Shown here: positions 9,618 through 17,446 of the stretch, piece by piece
Position numbering within the stretch: position 1 is the first letter of the stretch
Layout of the letters: each line of letters begins with the position of its first letter
Translations under genes and position numbers: made by a program
NCBI RefSeq assembly: GCF_020782235.1
Contig: NZ_JAJGNO010000014.1
Location: forward strand, 1-64,000
Source of the DNA: Sphingobium naphthae
GTDB taxonomy: Bacteria; Pseudomonadota; Alphaproteobacteria; Sphingomonadales; Sphingomonadaceae
Reading direction: 5' to 3'
Length of the DNA stretch: 64,000 nucleotides
Notes under the pieces: generated by a model
The model's input: only the letters and a program-made list of their open reading frames with translations
The model's database searches: none
What the model was told of the DNA's origin: nothing

Positions 9618-10768
9618 CGATCCAGCTCCTGCTGCGCGGCCATGTCGTCCAGTTGCACCGCGCGCAGCATCGCCTGAAACTTGGCCTGCGTTTCCGCCAC
9701 CTCGGCGTCCGGGTCTGAGCCGGCGACGATCCCCGCCCCCGCGTGCAGGATCAGATCCCGGCCCCTGATTTCCGCACAGCGCAAGGTGACATACCAATGG
9801 CCATCGCCTGCCGCATCATCCCAGCCGATCGCGCCGCCGTAAAAGCCGCGGCTGTTGGGTTCCAACGCGGCGATCGTGGCCATCGCCGCCGCCTTGGGCA
9901 CGCCGGCAACGGCCGGGGTGGGATGCAGCATGGCAGCGAGCGCGGCGGCGGACGGAGCGCCATCGCCTTCTTCCCGCAATTCGCCATCGATCCTGGTGCC
10001 CAGGTGCCACATGCTCGCGGTGGATTGCAGCGCGGGGCCCTTGCTGGAGAGGGAGGTGCAATGCGGCGCCAATATGTCCATGATATAGTCGACCACGAGC
10101 GCATGCTCGCGAATGTCCTTTTCCGATTGCAGCAGGGCGCGGCCGGCCTGCTCGTCCCGCCAGGGATCAGCTGACCTCTTGGCTGAACCGGCCAGTGGGT
10201 TGGACCGGATATGACGACCCTGGCGCGCGATCAGCAATTCGGGCGTCGCGCCGACCAACCAATTGTCGGCCAGTCCGGATATCGGCGACAGGTCGACAAG
10301 GTACGTCAGAACGGACGGATCCTGCGCCAGGCGACTGGCAAGAGCGACGGGGTCCACCGGCCTGTCCGATCGCCCATGCAGCTGGCGCGCCAGGACGACC
10401 TTGTGCAAATCGCCCGTTTCGATCTGCGCAAGTGCCTGAAGGACCGTGCGGGCATAATGATCCGGCGACGGCGAAGACGACAGGACGGGCGGCGAAGCCT
10501 GTCGCTCCGACGAACCGGATCCGACAAGCAACGGGGCGACTCGAACCCCGGTCCGGAGCGCGCCCAGTGGAAGGAAATGGGCGGGCTGTTGTCCAGAGAA
10601 GGGGATCAAACCGGCCGTGGCAGAAGGCGTCGCAGATGCATTGCCACCATGGCGGAAGAGACCGCCCAGCGATTCGACGGGGGCGCTATAATGGCCCTGA
10701 TGGGCATGTGCCGCCAGGGCCTGACCCTGGCCGTGCATTAGAAATACGGGCTGTTCGATTTCGCTCAC
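9614..10768 (-). CDS. entC: isochorismate synthase
   Basis: 384-residue chorismate-utilising enzyme that starts DHB synthesis by converting chorismate to isochorismate. C-terminal motifs include [21 protein letters not shown] and, near the end, [15 protein letters not shown]. The GTG start at 10768 has GGAG five bases upstream. It is the first gene of the six-gene ent operon. The 107-base gap upstream carries a 21-bp Fur-like palindrome 14-34 bases before the start codon, so iron repression of the whole operon is expected. Relation to salicylate-type isochorismate synthases is excluded by the following entB/entA genes. Confidence 0.94.
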   Translation of the reverse strand: MSEIEQPVFLMHGQGQALAAHAHQGHYSAPVESLGGLFRHGGNASATPSATAGLIPFSGQQPAHFLPLGALRTGVRVAPLLVGSGSSERQASPPVLSSSPSPDHYARTVLQALAQIETGDLHKVVLARQLHGRSDRPVDPVALASRLAQDPSVLTYLVDLSPISGLADNWLVGATPELLIARQGRHIRSNPLAGSAKRSADPWRDEQAGRALLQSEKDIREHALVVDYIMDILAPHCTSLSSKGPALQSTASMWHLGTRIDGELREEGDGAPSAAALAAMLHPTPAVAGVPKAAAMATIAALEPNSRGFYGGAIGWDDAAGDGHWYVTLRCAEIRGRDLILHAGAGIVAGSDPDAEVAETQAKFQAMLRAVQLDDMAAQQELDR

Positions 10769-10781
10769 GCCGGCTCCATAA

Positions 10782-10802
10782 TGCGATCAATTCTCATCTG
10801 CA
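10782..10802 (-). promoter_or_regulatory. Fur-like operator before entC
   Basis: On the minus strand the site reads TGCAGATGAGAATTGATCGCA, a 21-base sequence bounded by TGC and GCA. It fits the alphaproteobacterial Fur-box pattern (TGC-n-ATGAGAAT-n-GCA, from family knowledge). It sits between the esterase gene and entC, just upstream of the entC start, where a repressor would block transcription of the ent operon. A -35/-10 pair was not assigned with confidence. Confidence 0.7.
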
Positions 10803-10875
10803 ATAGCGTGCGCGCACTTGGGCGATGCGGATCTGATGTGAATATCGCTTATTCGGACAAGGTTGCCCGAACCGA

Positions 10876-11784
10876 TCACAAGCTGGTCGCGAGGCGCAAG
10901 GCGGGTGCAATGGTGGCGCCGAACGTCGCTCCATGGGGCAGTGGCCCGAGGTCGATCTGTTTCAAAATCACGCCCGATCGCGTCTGCAGACGGTGATAAA
11001 AGGCGGCCCTGTCTGCAGCGTCGATATTGAATCGCGATATGCGCGGGCGCTCCTGTCGATCCTGCGCCACGGCGCTGCCTTCCCCGATGAGGAGGGTACA
11101 GCGCCGTGGATGCGTCGGCGCGGCCACCGCCATGGTCATGATGGCGCCGCCATCCCACCAGAGCGAGGGGCTCGCGGCATAATAGCCGGCAAAGGCATCC
11201 GGTCTGCGCATCAGGCTGTGAAGGACGAACAAACCGCCCAGGCTGTGGCCCCATATCGTCTGGCGTCGCGGGTCGATGGGCGCAACACTCTCGACCTTCG
11301 GCCGCATGACGTCCAGGATGGTGGCCAGAAAGGCATCGGCGCCGCCACCCAGGCGCGCTCCTTGCCCGGCGCCGGGTGCGGTCGGAGTATAATCCCGCGC
11401 TCGTTCGGGCCCATCGAGCCGCAGCGGCGTGTCATGCCCGATCGCGACGATCACCGGCGGACCGGCCGCATCCAGCGACGCCAGCAGCGCCTCGTCCACA
11501 TGGGCCATGGCAGCTTTGCCATCGAGAAGCCAGGCAATGGGGTAGCCGGATTGAGGGGCCATTCTGCGGGGCACAGCGACGATCAGGCGATAGGATCGCG
11601 CCCCGTGTTGCGATGCAACGGGAATCGTTAGAAACCGATACAGCGCCGAACCCCGATCCGCGATCGTCGGCGGCGCCAGCCTTTGCATATCCGGTTGCGC
11701 GAACGATCGGGTCGGTACGCCCAGCAGGCCGAGCGCGCCACCGATCAGCACGCCGCGGCGCGACAATATGTCCGGGCGCGGCAT
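10876..11784 (-). CDS. Tat-exported siderophore esterase (IroE/Fes-like alpha/beta hydrolase)
   Basis: 302 residues of the Esterase_D (PF00756) type. The N-terminus contains the twin-arginine motif SRRGVLIGG followed by a hydrophobic stretch and a cleavage-like SFAQ, so the enzyme is probably periplasmic. The nucleophile elbow is WGHSLGGLF; the likely catalytic His is in LPHGATFG near the end. Such enzymes hydrolyse the ester bonds of tri-catecholate trilactones, like IroE. The start at 11784 shares one base with the upstream esterase stop (TGATG), so the two are co-translated. Specificity for the siderophore is inferred from location beside the ent operon. Confidence 0.85.
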   Translation of the reverse strand: MPRPDILSRRGVLIGGALGLLGVPTRSFAQPDMQRLAPPTIADRGSALYRFLTIPVASQHGARSYRLIVAVPRRMAPQSGYPIAWLLDGKAAMAHVDEALLASLDAAGPPVIVAIGHDTPLRLDGPERARDYTPTAPGAGQGARLGGGADAFLATILDVMRPKVESVAPIDPRRQTIWGHSLGGLFVLHSLMRRPDAFAGYYAASPSLWWDGGAIMTMAVAAPTHPRRCTLLIGEGSAVAQDRQERPRISRFNIDAADRAAFYHRLQTRSGVILKQIDLGPLPHGATFGATIAPALRLATSL

Positions 11785-12584
11785 CACGGCCGGCTCGCCA
11801 GGCGCAGGGCGCGGGGCATGGCCGCCGACACCAATGAGGCATGATCCTCTTCCGGCAACAGGCGGAAACTGCAATGACCTGGCGGTAGATGCGCGGCCAT
11901 GCGCTCACTCAATGCGCGGGCCGTTCCGATCATGTCGCGCTCGGCGCGACGCGCGCGGACGCGGTCGGCATCGGGCTCCCGCGCTTGCCAGGGCGGCAGG
12001 TCGCCTTCCCATTCCCCCATCAGGATGTCGACATGGCTCTCGCGACCGGCGAGGTGCGGCAAGCCCGCGAGAAGATGATCCTGATCCCACCAGATGGAGG
12101 GGCTGGCGGCGCACACCCGGTCGAACGGGCTTTCCGCCTCGAACAGGCTCCAGAGCGCGAAATAGCCTGCGAGAGAATGGCCAAAGAGCGTCAAGCGGCG
12201 CATGTCGATGGAAGCGAAGCGGCCGATCATCGGCAGCATGTCGGATCGCAGGAAGCGCAGGAAATCGACTGCGCCGCCCGACGTGGGGTCGTCGCCGGAG
12301 CGTGGCGTGGTAAAGTCGCGCTGCCGCATCGCCGGTGCATGGCCGCCGACGGGGCCAAGCCCGACGATGACCATGTCCGTCACGGCTGTGGCATCAGGTC
12401 GGCGCGCCATCCGGCGGAGCGCTTCCACCGCGGTCGCAAAACATCCGTCCGCATCGAGGAGGAACAGGGCCGGCCACCCCCCGCCGGGAGCCGGGGCCTC
12501 GGGCTGGAAAAGGTGGAATTGATAGCTGTGGGTGGCCGTCTCGACGACGCCTGTACGGGCATTGCCCAGCGAGAAGGATTGCAT
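11784..12584 (-). CDS. cytoplasmic siderophore esterase (Esterase_D family)
   Basis: 266 residues, no signal peptide. Alpha/beta hydrolase of the same family as the next gene, with FGHSLAGYFALW as nucleophile elbow, WWDQDHLL in the middle and a likely catalytic His in PEEDHASL. In a siderophore locus this fits intracellular release of iron from the ferric trilactone, the role of Fes. I start at ATG 12584 (MQSFSLGN); the open frame extends 54 codons upstream but would run through the putative Fur site. First gene of the esterase pair, divergent from the binding-protein gene. Confidence 0.83.
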   Translation of the reverse strand: MQSFSLGNARTGVVETATHSYQFHLFQPEAPAPGGGWPALFLLDADGCFATAVEALRRMARRPDATAVTDMVIVGLGPVGGHAPAMRQRDFTTPRSGDDPTSGGAVDFLRFLRSDMLPMIGRFASIDMRRLTLFGHSLAGYFALWSLFEAESPFDRVCAASPSIWWDQDHLLAGLPHLAGRESHVDILMGEWEGDLPPWQAREPDADRVRARRAERDMIGTARALSERMAAHLPPGHCSFRLLPEEDHASLVSAAMPRALRLASRP

Positions 12585-12645
12585 GCGGTAACCTGATAGC
12601 GGGTGAACGGAAAGAATTTGGATTATAGCGCTTGCGAATGGAACA

Positions 12646-12666
12646 TGCTCTTTACAATCATTAGCA
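12646..12666. promoter_or_regulatory. second Fur-like operator, divergent promoter region
   Basis: TGCTCTTTACAATCATTAGCA is a 21-base TGC...GCA element whose right half (AATCATTAGCA) matches the Fur-box pattern well and whose left half matches poorly. It lies in the 123-base gap between the divergent esterase gene and the siderophore-binding-protein gene, so one site could repress both. It is weaker than the site before entC. Confidence 0.5.
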
Positions 12667-12707
12667 GATAAATGACAGGCAGGTCTGTCGGGAGCATGGA
12701 GCAGACT

Positions 12708-13874
12708 ATGGGGGCCATGGGAATATCGGGCAACGCGCAGGCGCATGCGCCTTGGTGGAGCGTCGTCATGGCGGCACTAGGCGCGCTTTTGCTCATGTCT
12801 TGCCTGAGCGGCTGCGCGCCAGAGGCCGGGCAGGAGGCGCCAGCCGAGGGCGCCCTGGTCGATCTGCGCGGTCGGCCGATCGCGCTCGACAAGCCCGCGA
12901 CTCGCCTGGCGATCGATGATAGCCGGTATCTGGTCGCGCTCGGCCTGCTGCATCCTGATCCTGTATCGCTGCTGGTCGCCTGGCCCAAGGATATCAACCG
13001 ACTTGGCCCCGAAACCTATGCGCAGTTTCTGCGCAAGTCCCCTGCCCTCGCCGATCTTCCCAAGATCGGCAGTTCCGCTGGCGCATTCGATGCCGAATCG
13101 TTGCTGGCCGCGCATCCCGACACCGCCATCCTGTCGCTCGAGAGCGGCGTGACGGACAGCCAGATCGCCCAGCTGGAGCAGGCGGGAATCAAGGTGGTGG
13201 TGCTGGACTTCTTCCAGAAGCCCTTCGAGCATCTGGAGAAGAGCTTACTGCTGCTGGGCAAGATCACCGGGCGCGAGGCGCAGGCGCGCGATTTCGTCGC
13301 CTTTCGCACCGGGCATATGAAGCGCATCGCCGATCGCGTGGCGCAGCTGGCAGTGGATGATCGTCCGGCGGTGTTCGTCGAGGCCCATGCCGGCATGACG
13401 CCCGACTGCTGCAATTCGCCCGGACGCGGCAATATCGGCGACTATATCGATTTCGTCGGCGGCCATAATATCGGCGCGGACGTCATCGACAAGCCGTTCG
13501 GCAAGCTGAACCTGGAATATGTCATTTCGCAGCGGCCGGCCGTCTACATCGCGACGGGCGGTCCCCATCTGGCCAAGGCCGGCGGGCTGGTGCTGGGCGC
13601 TGGCTATGATCCAGCACAGGCGCGGGCGTCGCTCGCAAAGGTTTCCGCCCGCCAAGGCCTGTCGCAACTGCCTGCCGTGCAATCGGGCCGGACCCATGGC
13701 TTTTCACATCAGCTGATCAATTCGCCGCTCGACATCGTCGCGATCGAGACGTTCGCGACCTGGATCCATCCCGACAAGTTCAAGGATGTCGATCCGGCGC
13801 AGACCCTTTCCGAGATCAACCGGCGCTTCCTCGCCATACCCTATCAGGGCACCTACTGGACCAGCCTGAACTAG
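12708..13874 (+). CDS. iron-siderophore ABC transporter substrate-binding lipoprotein
   Basis: 388 residues. Hydrophobic N-terminus ending in the lipobox LSGC, so it is probably anchored by lipid rather than free in the periplasm. The mature part has the FepB/BtuF-like (PF01497) two-lobe pattern, with LDKPATRLAIDDSRYL at the start, a DPAQ-type helix and a C-terminal TFATWIHPDKF. I chose ATG 12708 because GGAG lies six bases before it; ATG 12672 is possible but has no such site. A Fur-like box lies upstream. The matching permease and ATPase genes are 2.5 kb downstream on the opposite strand. Confidence 0.88.
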   Translation: MGAMGISGNAQAHAPWWSVVMAALGALLLMSCLSGCAPEAGQEAPAEGALVDLRGRPIALDKPATRLAIDDSRYLVALGLLHPDPVSLLVAWPKDINRLGPETYAQFLRKSPALADLPKIGSSAGAFDAESLLAAHPDTAILSLESGVTDSQIAQLEQAGIKVVVLDFFQKPFEHLEKSLLLLGKITGREAQARDFVAFRTGHMKRIADRVAQLAVDDRPAVFVEAHAGMTPDCCNSPGRGNIGDYIDFVGGHNIGADVIDKPFGKLNLEYVISQRPAVYIATGGPHLAKAGGLVLGAGYDPAQARASLAKVSARQGLSQLPAVQSGRTHGFSHQLINSPLDIVAIETFATWIHPDKFKDVDPAQTLSEINRRFLAIPYQGTYWTSLN

Positions 13875-13917
13875 GCCGACGGGTGCCCCTTCGCTTTCAT
13901 CGTCAGGAGTAATGCCA

Positions 13918-15366
13918 ATGTCTGTCTTGCGTGCCAAAGGGGCCGCGATCGGCCTGTTGCTGGCCAGCGCCGCCCTCACCCCCGGCGGAAGCGCGGTCGC
14001 GCAATCCGCCTTCACCACTCTTGACCGCACAGCGGAGGCGCAGGTCAGCTTCTCCGGTCCGGAGCGCGGCGCGCCGATCCTGGCGGGCAGCACGGTCAAG
14101 GTATCGGGCCAGAAATTCCGCCCCGGCCAGAAAGTGACCTTGCTCTACGGCGCGGAGCCGCTGCCCGGCGGCAGCTTCACCGCCGACGCCGAAGGCAAGA
14201 TCACCGGCAGCATCGCCATTCCCGCCAATGCCGTGGCGGGAAGCTTCCCGATCATCGTGGTCGCCCAGGCGCCCTACTTCGCGGCTGTCGAAGAGCTCAA
14301 GGTCTCGCCCACCATCCCGCTCTCGGGACAGCAGGACTATAAGATCAGCCAAGCGCAGACCGCGCGCGGCGTCTATCAGTCGGCCTATAGCGCCAAGAAC
14401 AATGCGCTGTTCACGGCTTCCTCCCAGGGTCGGCCGCCGGTCGCCAATTCCGAGCTGGTGAAGCTGGACGCGGCCACGATGAAAATCCTGGCGCGCGTGA
14501 AGCCCGCGGTGGCGCCCGAGCCCGAGCGGCGGGGCGGACAGGCAGCCCGGCCCGGCGGCCCGGGCGGCAACGCTGCCCGCGGGCCGGGGGTCTATGCGGT
14601 CTACGGGGTGGGCGTGGACGACGCCAAGGATACCGTCTGGGCCACGAATAGCAGGCAGAATACCGTCGCCGTCTACAAGCAGTCGGACCTGTCGCTTGTG
14701 AAGCAGTTCCCGGTCGGCACGGTCAATCATGCGCGCGACGCGGTGATCGACAGCGCGCTGGGCAAGGCCTATGTGAGCGCCACCTTCCAACCGGAAGTGA
14801 AGGTGTTCGACACCGCAACGCTGGCGGAGCCCAAGAGCGTCGCCATTCAGTCGCTGGCGCGGGGCAAGGATTTTTCGGCTGCCAGCCTGTCGCTCGATCC
14901 CGCCGCCCACAAGCTATACGTGGTCAGCGACGCCACCAATGAGGTTGCGGTGATCAACACCCGCACCGACACGGTCGAGCATGTTTTCCCCGTCCCCGGC
15001 GGCCGCAGCACGATCGGGATCAGCCATGATCCGCAGACCGGGCGCATCTATGTCGCCGGCCAGGGCAGCGACAATCTGATCGTGCTGGATGGAACGAGCG
15101 GCGCGGTGATCGCCGACACGCCGGTGGGCGCAGGCGCGCTCAACGTCGTGTTCGATCCGGTCAAGCGGCGGGCCTATGTCGCCAATCGCGGCGCGAGCAC
15201 CATCGCCGTCACCGATGCGGACGGAAAGCTGGTGGCCAATCTGGGTCCGGCACCGACGCCCAACCATGTGGCGCTCGGCAAGGGCGGCACGGTCTATGCC
15301 GTCAACAAATCCGCCAATGCGACCGGCGAGGAAGCCGATAGCATCATGGTCATCCAGCCCAAATAA
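13918..15366 (+). CDS. secreted YncE-like beta-propeller protein with N-terminal Ig-like domain
   Basis: 482 residues with a signal peptide (cleavage near AVAQ). Residues ~30-130 look like an Ig/IPT-type beta domain (GSTVKVSGQKFRPGQKVTLL). A Gly/Pro/Arg-rich hinge (GGQAARPGGPGGNAARG) at ~205-225 interrupts the protein, and the rest is a YVTN-type propeller with repeats such as KLYVVSDATNEVAVINT, RIYVAGQGSDNLIVLDG and RAYVANRGASTIAV. E. coli YncE is iron-regulated (known), and this gene directly follows the siderophore-binding protein, so a role in iron uptake is plausible but unproven. AGGAG eight bases before ATG 13918 favours it over ATG 13912. Confidence 0.8.
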   Translation: MSVLRAKGAAIGLLLASAALTPGGSAVAQSAFTTLDRTAEAQVSFSGPERGAPILAGSTVKVSGQKFRPGQKVTLLYGAEPLPGGSFTADAEGKITGSIAIPANAVAGSFPIIVVAQAPYFAAVEELKVSPTIPLSGQQDYKISQAQTARGVYQSAYSAKNNALFTASSQGRPPVANSELVKLDAATMKILARVKPAVAPEPERRGGQAARPGGPGGNAARGPGVYAVYGVGVDDAKDTVWATNSRQNTVAVYKQSDLSLVKQFPVGTVNHARDAVIDSALGKAYVSATFQPEVKVFDTATLAEPKSVAIQSLARGKDFSAASLSLDPAAHKLYVVSDATNEVAVINTRTDTVEHVFPVPGGRSTIGISHDPQTGRIYVAGQGSDNLIVLDGTSGAVIADTPVGAGALNVVFDPVKRRAYVANRGASTIAVTDADGKLVANLGPAPTPNHVALGKGGTVYAVNKSANATGEEADSIMVIQPK

Positions 15367-15374
15367 AGCCCAGG

Positions 15375-15404
15375 ATCCGGGCGCCTGAGACAGGGTGCCC
15401 GGAT
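15375..15404. terminator. stem-loop between convergent genes, probable bidirectional terminator
   Basis: ATCCGGGC (15375-15382) pairs with GCCCGGAT (15397-15404), with a further short CCT/AGG stem inside. It lies between the convergent YncE-like and ABC ATPase genes. There is no clear T-run on either strand, so factor-independent termination is uncertain. Confidence 0.5.
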
Positions 15405-15472
15405 TCACCGATCAGGACAGCGAAAGCGACAGGTGGAGCGACATCGCACCAAATGCCTCTGCGGCTGTCGCC

Positions 15473-16273
15473 TCAATCGTCCAATATATCCCGCAGGTCG
15501 ATATGCAGTCGATCGGGCGGGCCGCTGATGTCGGCCGCGACGCGGTAGACGGACGCCAATATGTCCGGCGTGATCGCCTGCGCCGGGGGGCCGTCGGCGA
15601 CCAGCCGACCCTCGGCGAAAACCAGGATGCGGTCCGACCAACGGGCCGCGATCGACAGGTCGTGCAGCACCATCAGCGCGATCATGCCGCGCTCGGCGGC
15701 GAGTTCCCGCACCAGTTTCATGACGCGCAGCTGGTAGTGGAGATCGAGCGCGCTGATCGGTTCATCGAGCAGCAGGATGCGCGGCCTGCGCGCCAGCGCC
15801 TGCGCCAGCGAGGCGAGTTGACGCTGTCCGCCCGACAGATGATCGAGCCCCGTCATGGCGAGCGCGCCGATGCCGACGCGCTCGATCACCTCCATCGCGC
15901 GCACCAATATGGCCTGGTCGCTCCCTATCGCGCCATCGACGGGCGACGCGCGCAGCGCGCTGACGACCGTTTCCAGCACGGTCAGCGCCACTCGCTGCGG
16001 CAGGGACTGCGGCATGTAGGTGACAAAGCGCGCATGATCGGCCAGCGGCAGGCGCAGCAGGTCCCGGTTGCCCAGGCGCACCGATCCTTGCGCTGGATGA
16101 AGGCCGGCGAGCGCGCGCAGCAATGTGGTCTTGCCCGCCGCATTGGGCCCGATCAGCGACACCACCTGCCCCGGCGTGACCGGGGCAAGATCGAGCGGAT
16201 GAACGATCGTGCGTCCGCCATAGCCGGCGCTGAGGCCGATAACGCCCAGTGCGTCGTCGAAGCCCGCCATCAT
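15473..16273 (-). CDS. iron-siderophore ABC transporter ATP-binding protein (FepC type)
   Basis: 266 residues. Walker A GPNAAGKTTL near residue 45, signature LSGGQRQLASLAQAL, Walker B RILLLDEPISALD followed by the LHDLS switch histidine. It drives import of ferric siderophore with the FecCD-type permease encoded just upstream. The start ATG 16273 overlaps the permease stop codon (ATGA); a second ATG three bases later is possible. The binding protein of the system is encoded on the other strand, converging on this gene. Confidence 0.92.
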   Translation of the reverse strand: MMAGFDDALGVIGLSAGYGGRTIVHPLDLAPVTPGQVVSLIGPNAAGKTTLLRALAGLHPAQGSVRLGNRDLLRLPLADHARFVTYMPQSLPQRVALTVLETVVSALRASPVDGAIGSDQAILVRAMEVIERVGIGALAMTGLDHLSGGQRQLASLAQALARRPRILLLDEPISALDLHYQLRVMKLVRELAAERGMIALMVLHDLSIAARWSDRILVFAEGRLVADGPPAQAITPDILASVYRVAADISGPPDRLHIDLRDILDD

Positions 16274-17277
16274 GCCCGCTCCGGCCGGCGCAGGATGAGC
16301 GCGAGGAAGACGGGAACGCCGATCATCGACGTGACGATGCCGACAGGCAGCAGCGTGCCGGGCACCAGCAGCTTGCTGGCGACCGAGGCCAGCGACATGA
16401 TGAGCGCGCCAGTCAGCATGGCGGCGGGCAGCAGAAAGCGATGATCCTCCCCCAGCAGCAGCCGGGCGATATGCGGGCCGACCAGGCCGATGAAGCCGAT
16501 CGTGCCGACGAACGCGACCGATGTCGCCGCCAGCGCGCTGATGCGCAGCAGCGAAAAGAAGCGCAGCCGCTGCACGTCGATGCCGAAGCTGCGCGCCCGG
16601 TCCTCCCCCAGGCGCAGCGCGGTCATGGCATGGCCGGCGCGCAGCGAGAAGGGCGTGACCGCCGCGATGACGAGCGCGAGCACGATCAAATTGGTCCAGG
16701 TCGCCCGCCCCAGCGATCCCATGCTCCAGAAGACAAGCTGCGACAGCGCTTCCTGACTGGCGATGAACTGGATCAGCGCGACCAGGGCATTGAAGGTGAA
16801 GACCAGAGCGATGCCGAACAGCACGACGCCTTCAACCCCGGCGGCGCGGCTGCGCGCCAGCGCTTCGAGGAGCAGCACGGATGCGAAGGCGCACAGGAAG
16901 GCGTTCACCGGCACCATCCAGTCGGCCGAGACGAACGGCAGGCTCAATCCCATGACGATCGCGAGCGCCGCGCCGAAGGAGGCGGCCGACGACACGCCGA
17001 GGGTGAATGGGCTGGCGAGCGGATTGTTGAGGATGGTCTGCATTTCCGCCCCCGCCAGCGACAGGGCGGCGCCCACGAGGATGGCCATCAGCGCATAGGG
17101 CAGTCGCACCTGGCGGATGATCGTCACCTGCGCATCGGAAAGCGCCGACGGATCGAACAACCCGGCCCAGACGTCGCGCAGCGGCAGCGAGGAGGGACCC
17201 GTGGAAATATCGAGCGCGAAAGCCAGGCCGCACAGTAACCCGATCAGCAGCAGCAGTTGCAGCCGGCGCTGCATCAT
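16270..17277 (-). CDS. iron-siderophore ABC transporter permease (FecCD family)
   Basis: About 335 residues from the ATG at 17277 (MMQRR), with a first membrane segment LQLLLLIGLLCGLAFAL and some eight to ten more hydrophobic helices. Family motifs are GAEMQTILNNPLASPFTLGVSS and FVGTIGFIGLVGPHIARLLLG, the latter being the loop that contacts the ATPase. Only one permease gene is present, so it is probably a homodimer. The open frame continues ~80 codons upstream without homology; no strong ribosome site marks the start, so it could be some codons longer. Divergent from the M20 amidohydrolase. Confidence 0.9.
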   Translation of the reverse strand: MMQRRLQLLLLIGLLCGLAFALDISTGPSSLPLRDVWAGLFDPSALSDAQVTIIRQVRLPYALMAILVGAALSLAGAEMQTILNNPLASPFTLGVSSAASFGAALAIVMGLSLPFVSADWMVPVNAFLCAFASVLLLEALARSRAAGVEGVVLFGIALVFTFNALVALIQFIASQEALSQLVFWSMGSLGRATWTNLIVLALVIAAVTPFSLRAGHAMTALRLGEDRARSFGIDVQRLRFFSLLRISALAATSVAFVGTIGFIGLVGPHIARLLLGEDHRFLLPAAMLTGALIMSLASVASKLLVPGTLLPVGIVTSMIGVPVFLALILRRPERA

Positions 17278-17446
17278 GCGCCGATAGGATCGCAACGTCG
17301 CGTCAGTGTGAAGGGAAGCAGTCAGCCTTTTTTCTCCATTGCGAGGCAGTTGCAACAGCCGATAGGGAGCATCCTGTCTAAGGGCAAGCGCGCTTGACCG
17401 CGCGCCGCGATGCCGGAGGATGGGCAACAGCAGGAAGGAAGAGCCG

